Shown here in pieces: positions 10,474 through 23,351 of a stretch of 64,000 nucleotides of DNA (position 1 is the stretch's first letter; the number at the start of each line of letters is the position of its first letter). The DNA comes from Centrapalus pauciflorus (taxonomy: Eukaryota; Streptophyta; Magnoliopsida; Asterales; Asteraceae). The notes under the pieces were generated by a model. It had not been told where the DNA came from and made no database searches. It saw only the letters and a list, made by a program, of their open reading frames with translations. Location of the stretch: assembly GCA_020465985.1 (NCBI GenBank), contig JAANYP010007576.1:186001-250000 (forward strand), read 5' to 3'. Made by a program: the position numbers and the translations under genes.

Positions 10474-10938
10474 TGAGTAATAGCAGCAATGTTCAAGATG
10501 TCTTCAACAGATCATATGCATCAGAGTGTGATGATCCATATGCATCTAGAGTTTTATCTACCCTGGGACGTTCAAAATCTACCATGAACATATTTAATGT
10601 CAATAACTATCCTCCACAGACACTTGTGTCTGATAGCATATCTCAAAAATCATATTGCAAGGACGTCAGCTGGATACCTTGAGGTCCAAATGCATAGACG
10701 CTTTCTTTGTTATTCCTTTTAGAGTTGGTATACCCTTTGCTCTTATTACTTCTAGAGTTGGCGATGAAAACTCTCTTCAGGTCACTGTGATGAATCAACA
10801 ACATTCGACATTCGGTTACTCAACAAACCATGTGCTTCTAATATTCTAGCTATATCATATATATCATGCTTCGAATAGTCATTTTGTTCTTCTACACTCC
10901 GATTGATGGGTCAAGATTACCTGAAATCTGTTACTGAT
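10474..10938. other. Stretch without recognised gene
   Basis: It begins with a 70-codon frame from the ATG at 10473 (MSNSSNVQDVF...) that could be the start of a retrotransposon gag, but it matches nothing I recognise and ends without conserved motifs. It includes the second copy of a diverged local repeat (10756-10822). Confidence 0.4.
10756..10822. repeat. Diverged local repeat, copy 2
   Basis: Counterpart of 6690-6765; both share aacattcgacattc and the preceding gatgaaaactctct-like segment. Confidence 0.6.
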
Positions 10939-11366
10939 TTTTGTGTAGCCTGAAATATGTTATTATTAACTTTCAGTTATATGTTTTTGCCTTTCAAAAT
11001 AAAAATTTTAATATAAAAGGGAAGCTATGCAACAGTTGTTAGATTCTTTTCATTTAGTTCAACTTCCAGAAATCAACTCGTACGATCTAATAAGACAAGT
11101 GTTTTTTAGAGACACAAGAGAGTCAATTTTTACAATTTCTCTGCCAAATGTAGAGAATTACATTTCTCCATATTTAGCCTTCAAACAATTCCCAGAGAAT
11201 ACAATTCTCCGGCCAAAAATTAAGAGTATTTCTCCCAAACAAGAGAAAACACAATTCTCTCCCCTCAAATTTCTCTACCAAACAGCCCCTTAGTGATTTT
11301 AGTGTAGCCTGAAATATGTTATTATTAACTTTCACTTATATGTTTTGCCTTTCAAAATAAAATTAA
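10939..11366 (+). repeat. Small tandem duplication later split by the Mutator-like element
   Basis: Copy 1 (about 10939-11105, gtgtagcctgaaatatg ... aagtgttttt) recurs as 11296-11366 plus 12918-13020, interrupted by the Mutator-like element. Copy 1 is therefore a pre-insertion version of the target. Between the copies, 11107-11293 has a right end ccaaacagcccctta that resembles a Tourist-like MITE terminus, but no clear left partner was found. Confidence 0.6.
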
Positions 11367-12917
11367 GAGTAAATTACACAAATGGTCCCTGTGGTTTGAT
11401 GCTTTTTGCTCTTTTCGTCCCTCAAACTTTTTTTTTTTGCACCAACAGTCCCAAAATCACAAACCTTTAACCGTTTTGGTCCCTGCCGTTAGTTTTAGCC
11501 GTTAGCCCAGTTAAGTCACGAGGGCATTTCTGTCATTTTCATTTTCAGGGACCATTTTTGTTAAACACCGTAAATCATGTCCTCTTAATTAAATATTATT
11601 AAAGTCAAAAATATTATTTTGACAAGCACCCCTAAAATCATGTCCTCTTAATTTTGACTTGCTCCGCCGCCTCGTCGGTTCCCCTAAGCCGGTACTCGAT
11701 CCTTCAACCGTCTATCAGTACCCTCAGCTAGGTCTCCGGCTAGTGGAAGCTGATTACCTCTCTCGTACGAACTCCTTTGTGTCGCCGCTCAGCTCTGCCG
11801 AGTCATGTTGGTCGTCATACCAAGCCCTCGTTGATGACTTTTTCCCTAAATTTGAGCTCCGGCAAAACTGCGGCTTCCAAACGTCTGATTGATTGTTTGT
11901 ATTCATATCAGCAAAATAACATCAAGTCATCATCACAATTGACGGAGCCTCTTCGTCTGATTGATTGTTTGAGCTCCAGTTTGTCTTCATGTTCTTTATT
12001 TTCATCTCTGATTTGTCTCCTCAATTCCTCTTTTTCATATTCTTCTTTATCTTCATCTTTATGCCCCATAGATTTCAACTATGTTAGAACCTTCCCTTGG
12101 GATGCTTCTGATTGCATTGCTATCAAACTCTCTAGAGCCTCTTCGGCATCAGCCTCGCTCACCACCTCAAAAAACACCTCAAATTTCTTTCTCCCGAACC
12201 AGCAATCTGCCGATGCTTGTCTTGACGATTACGTGTCGCAACTTTCTTCGATTTCTGGTAGGCCACCGCTGAGGGCGAGAAGCATGTGTGGGGCTGATGG
12301 GTAGTAAGAGGAGGAGATCGGGGGCGGGGATGGAGAATCTGGAGGACTCGTGCTGTTAGGTCTAGCTCCGGCAAGGGAAATTGGTTGTGGTTGTGGTGGT
12401 GGAGGTGGATGGTAACGGTGGTGTGGTTAGTACTCGACTATTTGTTGAGGCGATGGGATGTTCGGAAATGATTTGTCTGGTTCACGGCGGTGAAAGTTCT
12501 GGTGGCAGCCGCAGGCAGCACATTTTAACGACGTGGGGTCGGCGGCTGTTGAGGTCGGCGACGACATAAGCTCCCCACATCCATCCATAGCATGTCCGCT
12601 TGAGTACACCGTTTGTAAAGACGAGTCTTTATTTGACAGGAGTTGGGTAACAGAGTGTAAGATGCCAATGAATTGATATTTTTAAAAAATGAATATATAA
12701 AAAAAGATAAATTATTAAAGAATTACGTAAATGGTCACTGAGAATGAAAATGACAGAAATGCCCTCGTGACTTAACTGGGCTAACAGCTAAAACTAACGG
12801 CAGGGACCAAAAGGGTTAAAGGTTTGTGATTTTGGGACTGTTGGTGTAAAAAAAAAGTTTGAGGGACGAAAAGAGCAAAAAACACCAAACCACAGGGATC
12901 ATTTGTGTAATTTACTC
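11367..12917. mobile_element. Mutator-like element with long TIRs and gene-like cargo (candidate Pack-MULE)
   Basis: The ends form inverted repeats of roughly 200 bp: GAGTAAATTACACAAATGG at the left edge is matched on the opposite strand by the right edge. The 9-bp target duplication is TAAAATTAA (11358-11366) and TAAAGTTAA (12918-12926); the paralogous right end at 20139-20147 still reads TAAAATTAA exactly. The 9-bp length and long TIRs indicate a MULE. There is no transposase. The interior (about 11655-12600) is much richer in G+C than its surroundings and carries several short overlapping open frames, with Ser-rich tracts and a GGT/GGA-rich stretch. This looks like captured genic DNA, which is the definition of a Pack-MULE. 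I cannot name the donor gene. Confidence 0.75.
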
Positions 12918-13139
12918 TAAAGTTAAATATAAAAGGGAAGCTATACAACAGTTGTCAGATTCTTTTCATTTAGTTCAACTTCCAGAAATCCACTCGAACA
13001 ATCCAATAAGACAAGTGTTTTTTTTTTGATTAACCACATAAGTTGATAAAACCCTATTAGAAAGTACCACTACTATACGTATATATATTAGCCAAAATTT
13101 CTATAATGGTCACAATTTTAGAAATTTCTCATATGATTA
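12519..13139. other. MULE right part plus spacer before the USE promoter
   Basis: This stretch holds the end of the MULE cargo, its right TIR (about 12720-12917), the 9-bp duplication and the split remainder of the small tandem duplication. It has no gene of its own and is repeated at 19739-20355 and 26949-27569. Confidence 0.8.
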
Positions 13140-13143
13140 TTGC

Positions 13144-13194
13144 GTCCCACATCGGTTAGATTCTCTTTACTCATTCGTAACGATACTATATTAA
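13144..13194 (+). promoter_or_regulatory. snRNA-type promoter (USE + TATA), unit 1
   Basis: The USE GTCCCACATCG lies at 13144-13154 and TATATTAA at 13187-13194, with 32 bp between them. This is the Pol II-type snRNA spacing, and the TATA is better here than in copy A. Confidence 0.65.
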
Positions 13195-14292
13195 ATGCGA
13201 GACGCGGCTGATATTTTTTCAGAGCTGAATTGCATGAAGCCTTTAGTGATGGAAGCGGTTTTACTAGCTATCATATCACTTTCCCGCGTTCTTCGCCAGG
13301 AAGAAGTTTTTACAGCAAGTGACATTTGAAATCAGGTATATTCTTCATCATGTTTTTATTTGTCACCTAGTTGCATAAGTGTTATCATTTTAGGTAATAG
13401 ACTTGCTCATAAATAAATGTTCTTTTCTTAATTACTTTGTAATTTGTGTCTACTTATTTATGTTGTATGCTTTTTTTATTGTGATTACAACAGTTTGTAT
13501 TTATTTGGATGCATTAATTTGTTGTTATGATTATAAAAAGACTGTAAATACAAAATGACAGTGGTAAGTGCATCATCATCCCACATCAAGAAACTTGACC
13601 GGATATGATGTATCATAAATAAGTTTTAACTCTCTTTCAAATTAAAGCTCATCCTTTTTTTGGTTTCCCTCATTGTCTTGACTAAAACCTTAGTTTCTTC
13701 GGTATTATTTGTGTTAATCGTGTTTCTGCATCTTTTCGTTATATATAGGTATCTTAAGTTACAGTAATTAATTGCTGCACATGACTATATGTCTATATTG
13801 CTATATATGTGCATTTCTTCTTATTTTTTATTGCTTCTTTGATTAGCATTTTCTAGTGAAAAGATTTCCACTATGCTCTACTTTAAAGTCCTACAATAGC
13901 ATCCAATAGACAGTCTTTTTGAACATATATAAAAGAATCATCTAAGAGTATATTGTGTTACCAGGGCTCAAAAAGTCTCTAAAGAAATATATCACAGGAT
14001 GCTCATAGTAGAGAGCAGAAGGAGTTCAACAGGTTACAGGTGCAATATGAGCGAAAAAACAAAAAGCTCAACTGCCCAAGAACCATTGTCAAACCAAGAA
14101 GATACAAGGACTTACCTCTCATGTCTGCTGTGGAGGAAGGTGAGCTGGAAAACAAACACATCAGACGAAAATCCAGTACTGGAGTATGATGTACCATTAC
14201 TCGGTCTAGAATTGCTTATTAGTATGCACATGGATTGTAATCAAGAGAGGATTTTCAGATTGAGTTTTGAAAATAGCTTACGAGTATTGTAA
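13195..14292 (+). other. Two-exon transcript-like unit, unit 1
   Basis: Downstream of the USE promoter. Exon 1 is presumed to start about 30 bp after the TATA and to end at 13335 (ATCAG|GTATAT). Exon 2 starts at 13965 (TTACCAG|GG). In exon 1 AGTGAT pairs with a downstream ATCACT, and TTCTTC pairs with GAAGAA, so the RNA could fold. A near match to the plant snRNA 3' box (CA, then AGTGACA against AGTNNAA) lies just before the donor, so a short unspliced RNA of about 110 nt is an alternative to an mRNA. Exon 2 contains a 97-codon ATG frame (13999-14292). It also contains a rival highly charged frame (EQKEFNRLQ...) that opens after a second possible acceptor, ATCACAG. Neither product is recognised. 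Confidence 0.35.
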
Positions 14293-15805
14293 ACTAAAGC
14301 ACAAATAAGTGATGATCATCAATATTTAACTCATTTGGTATGAGGGTGATATGTAACTACAAAGAAATGTTACTTTCAGGGACGAAACTTTTAGGGACAA
14401 CATATTGTTGTTTCTAAAGGAGTACTTTTTGGGACGACAAGTTGTCCCTAAATATATTTTCAGAAAAATCTATAGTTTTTAAGGTTTGGTAACAATAAGT
14501 GGTCTCTAGCGCAAATTTTTTTTAGTCTTTAGAGACCACTTGTGGTCTCTGAAAGTTAAAAAAATATTTTAATTTTATCAGGGTTTTGTTAAAAAAAAAT
14601 TAGAAAGGAATTGTCATCCCTAAAACTAATTTGCATAAATCCGTTTATATATTTATGTCTTTTAAATAAATATTTATCTTAATTTAAAAAAAAAAAGAAA
14701 TATGAAAGAGGCCATCCAGTATCCAACTCCCCCATTGAAACCTTCCAACTACAGCTACCGTGAAACCATATTAATTTCTTCACCGGCGTAACAAGCTACA
14801 AGGCAACGGCGACTTCGTCGGCGCAGCAAGCTACAAGGCAACGGTGAACTACTCTCACCGGCGCATCAGACACCGCTCAACCTCTCTTCTCTCACCGGTG
14901 ACCTAGGCATCGACAATCGAATAGGTGACCTGCTCGACACTCCACTCGATATTCTCTCTTATTCCGACGAGGTTATGATATATTGGTTCTTCTTTAGCCC
15001 ATAAATACATACATTATTCCGTAGATACGTCATTTATATTCCGACCGGATTACACAAATAAACGTTGTTGCCTAATTACAGTCAGATTTATTGCTTTTGA
15101 TCCTAAATCAGTTTCTATTGTTGCTGATTCTTTGTTATCTCGAAGGCTGTTTATGTATAAAAAAGTGCCATTAATGATATTTGTATGTTTTGATACCTGA
15201 ACATTTTAATCCTGCTACAAATTCTTATCATATTGATATTATCATGGACACTTATTAGGTGAGATTATGTCAAATTTGAAAAATTAAATGTGTTATATTG
15301 TATGTGAAGAGAATTGTTTTTATTTTTCTTGTAGGCTTTGCATTTTATGACCTTACCTCTTTATCTATCATTATTTCTCTCATGGATGTTCATTAAAGGA
15401 GTTATTTTTCTTGTGTTATGGGGTTTGGAGGTGTTTTACGCTTGATAGTAATTGTGTTAAATTTCCTTCTTTTTAATTCCTCTTTCTTTGCTTTTATTGC
15501 CATCAGGTTTATTTTGATTTTTCGTGTGTCAATCTCAAAGGCTGTTACTTGGATTGGGACGAGGCATTAAATTTAAGAGCAACCTGGATTCAATCTCAAA
15601 ATCAGTAAGGTATGTTTATTAATTTATTGTAACAGATCTTATGCACAAGTATGTAGTTTTATAAATTTAATTTATTAAATTTAAGAGCAACCTGGATTCA
15701 GTCTGTTATACCTTAAGTAATTGTGTCCTGTTTGGTTTTGATTTGCTTATGGCTTGCTATTGCATCTGGATGGCCAATCTGGATCATAATTTGTATATGC
15801 ATACA

Positions 15806-15929
<124 letters not shown>

Positions 15930-16134
15930 TTGAGGTTCTATGGGGCACCATATGCATCGGGAACCAAATGGGAACCAAAAATGCGTTGCTTGTTTACAAA
16001 GGGTGCATTAAGGGCATTTTGGGATTGCTTAATAATATATTGTTAAATTATAAAATTTAATTTAATATTTATCATTTATTTAGGAAACTAAATAAAATGA
16101 TCAACCACCTTCCCATAAATCCACGTTTAAATGT

Positions 16135-16270
16135 CGAAATGCATCACGATTTTGGTGATGCATAATGATGGAACAAAAACGAGGATGAATATGGCCGAAA
16201 TGCATCACGATTTTGGTGATGCATAATGATAGAACAAAGACGAGGATGAATATGGTCGAAATGCATCATG
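16135..16270. repeat. 61-bp minisatellite, unit 1
   Basis: The unit beginning cgaaatgcatcacgatttt starts at 16135, 16196 and 16257, the last copy partial. It contains the internal inverted pair gatgcat/atgcatc. Confidence 0.85.
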
Positions 16271-17838
16271 TTTGAAATTGAATTGGATGAAGATGGATCG
16301 TGTTTGAAGACGAATCCAATAAATTGGATGAAGATGCATCATGTTTGTTTAGATTCGGATAGAATATTTTCTGAATTAAAGCATCTTCCGATTTTAGTTC
16401 TAGTGATCATGAATTCCAATATTGTTCTAGTGACGGTCCTGATTGATATATTGTTGGACATTGTTGAAATTGTGCATTGTTTTAGTTCCATTGTTAAATG
16501 ATCATGAATTCCAATATTAATTTCAATTTGGCACATTAAGTTCAACCATCATCATATTTGCATCGCAACTGATGTTTTAATTCAAGATATAGATGAAGCA
16601 GATATTGTTGGGACTAATATTCAAGACAGGTTGCAGCTGGACAAGTAGTGTTCTACATATAGAAAACTCAGACCCTATTTGCTCGTACCAATGTTGCACC
16701 TACTTCTACTAATGTAAATCATCTAGAAAACTCAGAGGCATCGTATGTAATAGTTGCGCCTCAACCTCCATTGTCGTCTCCAGCTTTAGCACAACCGGTG
16801 AATGTTACCCTAAAAGCTAGCAAGAAGCGAAACCGTAAAAACAAGAAAAGTGCCAAAAAGAAAATGCGTGTTGAGAATCAGTAAGTGTTGATTCTCTTTT
16901 AATTATTTACTTTTTTTTGTCATGAGTAGCATTTTACCGTCTTTCCAGCATGAAAACCATTTTTTTGCTTATTTTCTGTTATATCAATGTGTATGCTAGT
17001 GCTTTCAGGCTTGAGTAGGTTTGATTGTCTTGAGTGGTAAGGGCATTAATCCCATACTATCATATCTCCTAATGTTTGACTTGTTTGAAGTGCAAAATTC
17101 TCTACTGTTATCAGCATATGCAGGGTGCACTGTGTAGGCTTGTAGCTGGATTGCATATTTTAACATCTTCATAAAGAATTTAACTGTTGGGTGTTTACTG
17201 TTTACTTGGTTCTCTAATATCAGGTCACCATTACCTGCCATTGCTCTGAGCCAAGTTCCTATATATACAGCACAGTAAAAAGGCTCAACTTCTATGTTTA
17301 CAAGGTGGGAAAACTTTATTTGGTACTGGTGCAGAAAGGCCACATGTTATTTGTTTTTTTTCACCCCTTGCATTTTCATCTTAAATAGTATCTTAACCTG
17401 TACTCCCTCTAATCTCCATTCCCAAAAGAGCCCACTTTCAACTATATCAGATCTGTAAGTTTTAACTGCAGAACTGCTTAGAATGCATGTAGTTTTGGAG
17501 AAACTGACATATAGATTCTACTATAGACGATGGTTAATGATTAGAATTTACTATTTAGCATGTGAAAGAAAGTAAACACATGAAAATATAACAAGGTTTG
17601 GCTTTTGTAGCTGCATTTAGATCCTATGTTATTTTGAATTGTTGCATTTTCTATATGTTGGGACTATAGTTGATGTCATGGTGTTGCTACTGATCTTCTA
17701 TCGGTTTTAATTATAGCCATGGCTGCTGCTGTTTTAATTAAAGCCATGGCTGCTGTTGTTTTAATTTAATACATGGTTGTTGCTGCTGAAATTCTTATTA
17801 TCCCATGGTTGTTGTTGTTTTATGTAGCAACAATAAAA

Positions 17839-18547
17839 CATAACTCATCACTGTCCAGTGTTACAGACTCACATCACCCACACATGCACCTTCTGTTTTT
17901 TTTAGTTTTATGTAGCAACAATAAGAAGGATAGTGGGCGAATTGCATTGTAAATGATCCACCAAATAGCTCTAATTCTTTGGCCTAAGTCACGGACTCAA
18001 ACAGAACCGAAACAGGGACCATATATAGCTTAATTTCACACTGTCCAGGACACACTCACACTGTTCTGCACACACCACTTAGCTTAAATTCATGTTAATT
18101 GTTGATGTGCAGGTGCTGATATTCCTTTTTTTTTTTTTTTTTGTTACTAACAGCAACACTACAAGACTGTATAAATCTCGGAGTCCTTCTTTAATCCATA
18201 ACACACCTAACTGATATGCATATATATACACACACACTCTACCTATTTAATTTCTATGTTCATGAAGGATGAAAAGGAGTATGAATGTATTGATCAAACA
18301 ACCCAATTAAGGCCAAAAGGCCACTCCATAACTCATCACTGTCCAGTGTTACAGACTCACATCACCCACACACGCACCTTCTGTTTTTTTTTAGTTTTAT
18401 GTAGCAACAATAAGAAGGATAGTGGGCGAATTGCATTGTAAATGATCCACCAAATAGCTCTAATTCTTTGGCCTAAGTCACGGACTCAAACAGAACCGAA
18501 ACAGGGACCATATATAGCTTAATTTCACACTGTTCAGGACACACTCC
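17839..18547 (+). repeat. Internal ~220-bp direct duplication in CACTA, unit 1
   Basis: A block beginning ataactcatcactgtccag (17839-18057) is repeated at 18328-18547 with few differences. The same pair is present in unit 2 (about 25063-25770) and unit 3 (about 32342-33047), so it predates the tandem amplification. Confidence 0.8.
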
Positions 18548-18781
18548 TCTGTTTTTAACTTCTAAATTCTTTACTTATATTAGTTTTTTAATTAAGTTGC
18601 TTTAAAATGGAGGAAAAAAACAGAATAAGAAGAAACAATGACATAGTTGAAACTTCTTATAGGGATATATACTTCATAGTTGAAACTTCTTATAGGTATA
18701 TATACTTAGTAATAAAGGTTTGTCTCTTTGCAACAGAATTATGACAACAACATACTAATTTAAGTTTGATATTGTGAAGCC

Positions 18782-19728
18782 ATGTGTGCCGACGTGGCTC
18801 GTGGACATGGGGGAGATTGTGGTGGTGGTGGTGATCCGCCTAATCGCCGTTTAGGTAGAATACCTACTTCGTGCAAAATATGTAAGTTACTATTTCAGTT
18901 TCATGTTTTTATATTCTTAATATGTTTCCAGTTTCTAATTTCTATGTTAATGTAGCAAAACCGAAAAATAAGCGAGGTCCATCGAAAGGAAAAAATTTAG
19001 AGGCAGCCTGGAAAGCCAATGGTCATAGGCCTTTACCAGTAATGTTTGACAGATCTCATGAAAACACTTATAGTCCTATTGGAGATAATGGAAGGATGCT
19101 GAATAGTTTGATTGGGAGCTTAATACGCTCTCTTATCCCTCCATACTATATGACTTGGGAGGATGTTCCTGACGACGACAAGTCACAGATACTCCCACGA
19201 GTTGAGGTATTACCTACTCAAATTATTGCTGTCCGTAATAGTTATATTTGTGATGTTGGAGATATATAGGTTTTATATGAACAAATCTGTTCGTTTTAGA
19301 TGATAAGGATCATGTAACATAATATATTGAAATCAACCACTTACATGAATGAGGGATGATCAAAGAATACATCAATTAACCCAATATTCATGATAAGTAA
19401 AATGATTAAATTTTTACAGCTTAGTTCTTGCTTAGACATTACTTTTATTATATATTGTGACATGAAAATTTGTAGAAGTTTAGACTTCGTTCTTACTTTT
19501 GACAATTATGTTTTGTCTTGTAGTCGTTTTTTGACATTAGTCGCAATGCACATGATTGATCTGCCATAAATAACGGCCTCAACCGATATTGTGCGAATCG
19601 GTATTCAAGTGCTAAATGTAGATTGCACGAACATTTTAATGAACATGAAGGTGTAGAAGATGATAATAATGCTAAAAGAAATCCACCTCCACACTTGAGA
19701 CCTGCATGGTGGAACCAATTAATAGATG
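18782..19728 (+). pseudogene. Plant transposase of Ptta/En-Spm type (Transposase_24), truncated copy 1
   Basis: Exons by splice signals are 18782-18881, 18956-19206 and 19524-19728. The phases agree, and the joined reading includes KRGPSKGK, TWEDVPDDDK and the region typical of Transposase_24 proteins of CACTA elements. Exon 3 carries an in-frame TGA within its first dozen codons, and the copy is cut by the tandem junction. The real gene continues only in the third copy. Confidence 0.75.
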
Positions 19729-19738
19729 TAGCTTGCAA
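19729..19738. other. 10-nt filler at tandem junction 1/2
   Basis: tagcttgcaa lies between the transposase break (aatagatg) and the MULE restart (cacattttaacg). Apart from one base it equals tagattgca, found about 110 bp upstream at 19619-19627, which suggests a templated insertion. Confidence 0.7.
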
Positions 19739-20359
19739 CACATTTTAACGACGTGGGGTCGGCGGCTGTTGAGGTCGGCGACGACATAAGCTCCCCACAT
19801 CCATCCATAGCATGTCCGCTTGAGTACACCGTTTGTAAAGATGAGTCTTTATTTGACAGGAGTTGGGTAACAGAGTGTAAGATGCCAATGAATTGATATT
19901 TTTAAAAAATGAATATATAAAAAAAGATAAATTATTAAAGAATTACGTAAATGGTCACTGAGAATGAAAATGACAGAAATGCCCTCGTGACTTAACTGGG
20001 CTAACAGCTAAAACTAACGGCAGGGACCAAAAGGGTTAAAGGTTTGTGATTTTGGGACTGTTGGTGTAAAAAAAAAGTTTGAGTGACGAAAAGAGCAAAA
20101 AACACCAAACCACAGGGATCATTTGTGTAATTTACTCTAAAATTAAATATAAAAGGGAAGCTATACAACAGTTGTCAGATTCTTTTCATTTAGTTCAACT
20201 TCCAGAAATCCACTCGAACAATCCAATAAGACAAGTGTTTTTTTTGATTGACCACATAAGTTGATAAAACCCTATTAGAAAGTACCACTACTATACATAT
20301 ATATTAGCCAAAATTTCTATAATGGTCACAATTTTAGAAATTTCTCTTATGATTATTGC

Positions 20360-20410
20360 GTCCCACATCGGTTAGATTCTCTTTACTCATTCGTAACGAT
20401 ACAATATTAA
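20360..20410 (+). promoter_or_regulatory. snRNA-type promoter (USE + TATA), unit 2
   Basis: USE at 20360-20370; the TATA block reads acaatattaa (20401-20410), as in copy A, and is weaker than in units 1 and 3. Confidence 0.6.
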
Positions 20411-21508
20411 ATGCGAGACGTGGCTGATATTTTTTCAGAGCTGAATTGCATGAAGCCTTTAGTGATGGAAGCGGTTTTACTAGCTATCATATCACTTTCC
20501 CGCGTTCTTCGCCAGGAAGAAGTTTTTACAGCAAGTGACATTTGAAATCAGGTATATTCTTCATCATGTTTTTATTTGTCACCTAGTTGCATAAGTGTTA
20601 TCATTTTAGGTAATAGACTTGCTCATAAATAAATGTTCTTTTCTTAATTACTTTGTAATTTGTGTCTACTTATTTATGTTGTATGCTTTTTTTATTGTGA
20701 TTACAACAGTTTGTATTTATTTGGATGCATTAATTTGTTGTTATGATTATAAAAAGACTGTAAATACAAAATGACAGTGGTAAGTGCATCATCATCCCAC
20801 ATCAAGAAACTTGACCGGATATGATGTATCATAAATAAGTTTTAACTCTCTTTCAAATTAAAGCTCATCCTTTTTTTGGTTTCCCTCATTGTCTTGACTA
20901 AAACCTTAGTTTCTTCGGTATTATTTGTGTTAATCGTGTTTCTGCATCTTTTCGTTATATATAGGTATCTTAAGTTACAGTAATTATTTGCTGCACATGA
21001 CTATATGTCTATATTGCTATATATGTGCATTTCTTCTTATTTTTTATTGCTTCTTTGATTAGCATTTTCTAGTGAAAAGATTTCCACTATGCTCTACTTT
21101 AAAGTCCTACAATAGCATCCAATAGACAGTCTTTTTGAACATATATAAAAGAATCATCTAAGAGTATATTGTGTTACCAGGGCTCAAAAAGTCTCTAAAG
21201 AAATATATCACAGGATGCTCATAGTAGAGAGCAGAAGGAGTTCAACAGGTTACAGGTGCAATATGAGCGAAAAAACAAAAAGCTCAACTGCCCAAGAACC
21301 ATTGTCAAACCAAGAAGATACAAGGACTTACCTCTCATGTCTGCTGTGGAGGAAGGTGAGCTGGAAAACAAACACATCAGACGAAAATCCAGTACTGGAG
21401 TATGATGTACCATTACTCGGTCTAGAATTGCTTATTAGTATGCACATGGATTGTAATCAAGAGAGGATTTTCAGATTGAGTTTTGAAAATAGCTTACGAG
21501 TATTGTAA
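20411..21508 (+). other. Two-exon transcript-like unit, unit 2
   Basis: Near-identical copy of 13195-14292 with the same donor, acceptor and 97-codon frame (21215-21508). See the unit 1 entry for the two readings of this locus. Confidence 0.35.
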
Positions 21509-23021
21509 ACTAAAGCACAAATAAGTGATGATCATCAATATTTAACTCATTTGGTATGAGGGTGATATGTAACTACAAAGAAATGTTACTTTCAGGGACG
21601 AAACTTTTAGGGACAACATATTGTTGTTTCTAAAGGAGTACTTTTTGGGACGACAAGTTGTCCCTAAATATATTTTCAGAAAAATCTATAGTTTTTAAGG
21701 TTTGGTAACAATAAGTGGTCTCTAGCGCAAATTTTTTTTAGTCTTTAGAGACCACTTGTGGTCTCTGAAAGTTAAAAAAATATTTTAATTTTATCAGGGT
21801 TTTGTTAAAAAAAAATTAGAAAGGAATTGTCATCCCTAAAACTAATTTGCATAAATCCGTTTATATATTTATGTCTTTTAAATAAATATTTATCTTAATT
21901 TAAAAAAAAAAAGAAATATGAAAGAGGCCATCCAGTATCCAACTCCCCCATTGAAACCTTCCAACTACAGCTACCGTGAAACCATATTAATTTCTTCACC
22001 GGCGTAACAAGCTACAAGGCAACGGCGACTTCGTCGGCGCAGCAAGCTACAAGGCAACGGTGAACTACTCTCACCGGCGCATCAGACACCGCTCAACCTC
22101 TCTTCTCTCACCGGTGACCTAGGCATCGACAATCGAATAGGTGACCTGCTCGACACTCCACTCGATATTCTCTCTTATTCCGACGAGGTTATGATATATT
22201 GGTTCTTCTTTAGCCCATAAATACATACATTATTCCGTAGATACGTCATTTATATTCCGACCGGATTACACAAATAAACGTTGTTGCCTAATTACAGTCA
22301 GATTTATTGCTTTTGATCCTAAATCAGTTTCTATTGTTGCTGATTCTTTGTTATCTCGAAGGCTGTTTATGTATAAAAAAGTGCCATTAATGATATTTGT
22401 ATGTTTTGATACCTGAACATTTTAATCCTGCTACAAATTCTTATCATATTGATATTATCATGGACACTTATTAGGTGAGATTATGTCAAATTTGAAAAAT
22501 TAAATGTGTTATATTGTATGTGAAGAGAATTGTTTTTATTTTTCTTGTAGGCTTTGCATTTTATGACCTTACCTCTTTATCTATCATTATTTCTCTCATG
22601 GATGTTCATTAAAGGAGTTATTTTTCTTGTGTTATGGGGTTTGGAGGTGTTTTACGCTTGATAGTAATTGTGTTAAATTTCCTTCTTTTTAATTCCTCTT
22701 TCTTTGCTTTTATTGCCATCAGGTTTATTTTGATTTTTCGTGTGTCAATCTCAAAGGCTGTTACTTGGATTGGGACGAGGCATTAAATTTAAGAGCAACC
22801 TGGATTCAATCTCAAAATCAGTAAGGTATGTTTATTAATTTATTGTAACAGATCTTATGCACAAGTATGTAGTTTTATAAATTTAATTTATTAAATTTAA
22901 GAGCAACCTGGATTCAGTCTGTTATACCTTAAGTAATTGTGTCCTGTTTGGTTTTGATTTGCTTATGGCTTGCTATTGCATCTGGATGGCCAATCTGGAT
23001 CATAATTTGTATATGCATACA

Positions 23022-23147
<126 letters not shown>

Positions 23148-23351
23148 TGAGGTTCTATGGGGCACCATATGCATCGGGAACCAAATGGGAACCAAAAATG
23201 CGTTGCTTGTTTACAAAGGGTGCATTAAGGGCATTTTGGGATTGCTTAATAATATATTGTTAAATTATAAAATTTAATTTAATATTTATCATTTATTTAG
23301 GAAACTAAATAAAATGATCAACCACCTTCCCATAAATCCACGTTTAAATGT

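Noticed and set aside
16268..16501. 77-codon frame downstream of the minisatellite in each unit, with a minus-strand counterpart
   Set aside because: Hydrophobic low-complexity translation without domain or splice context; both strands are open because of composition.
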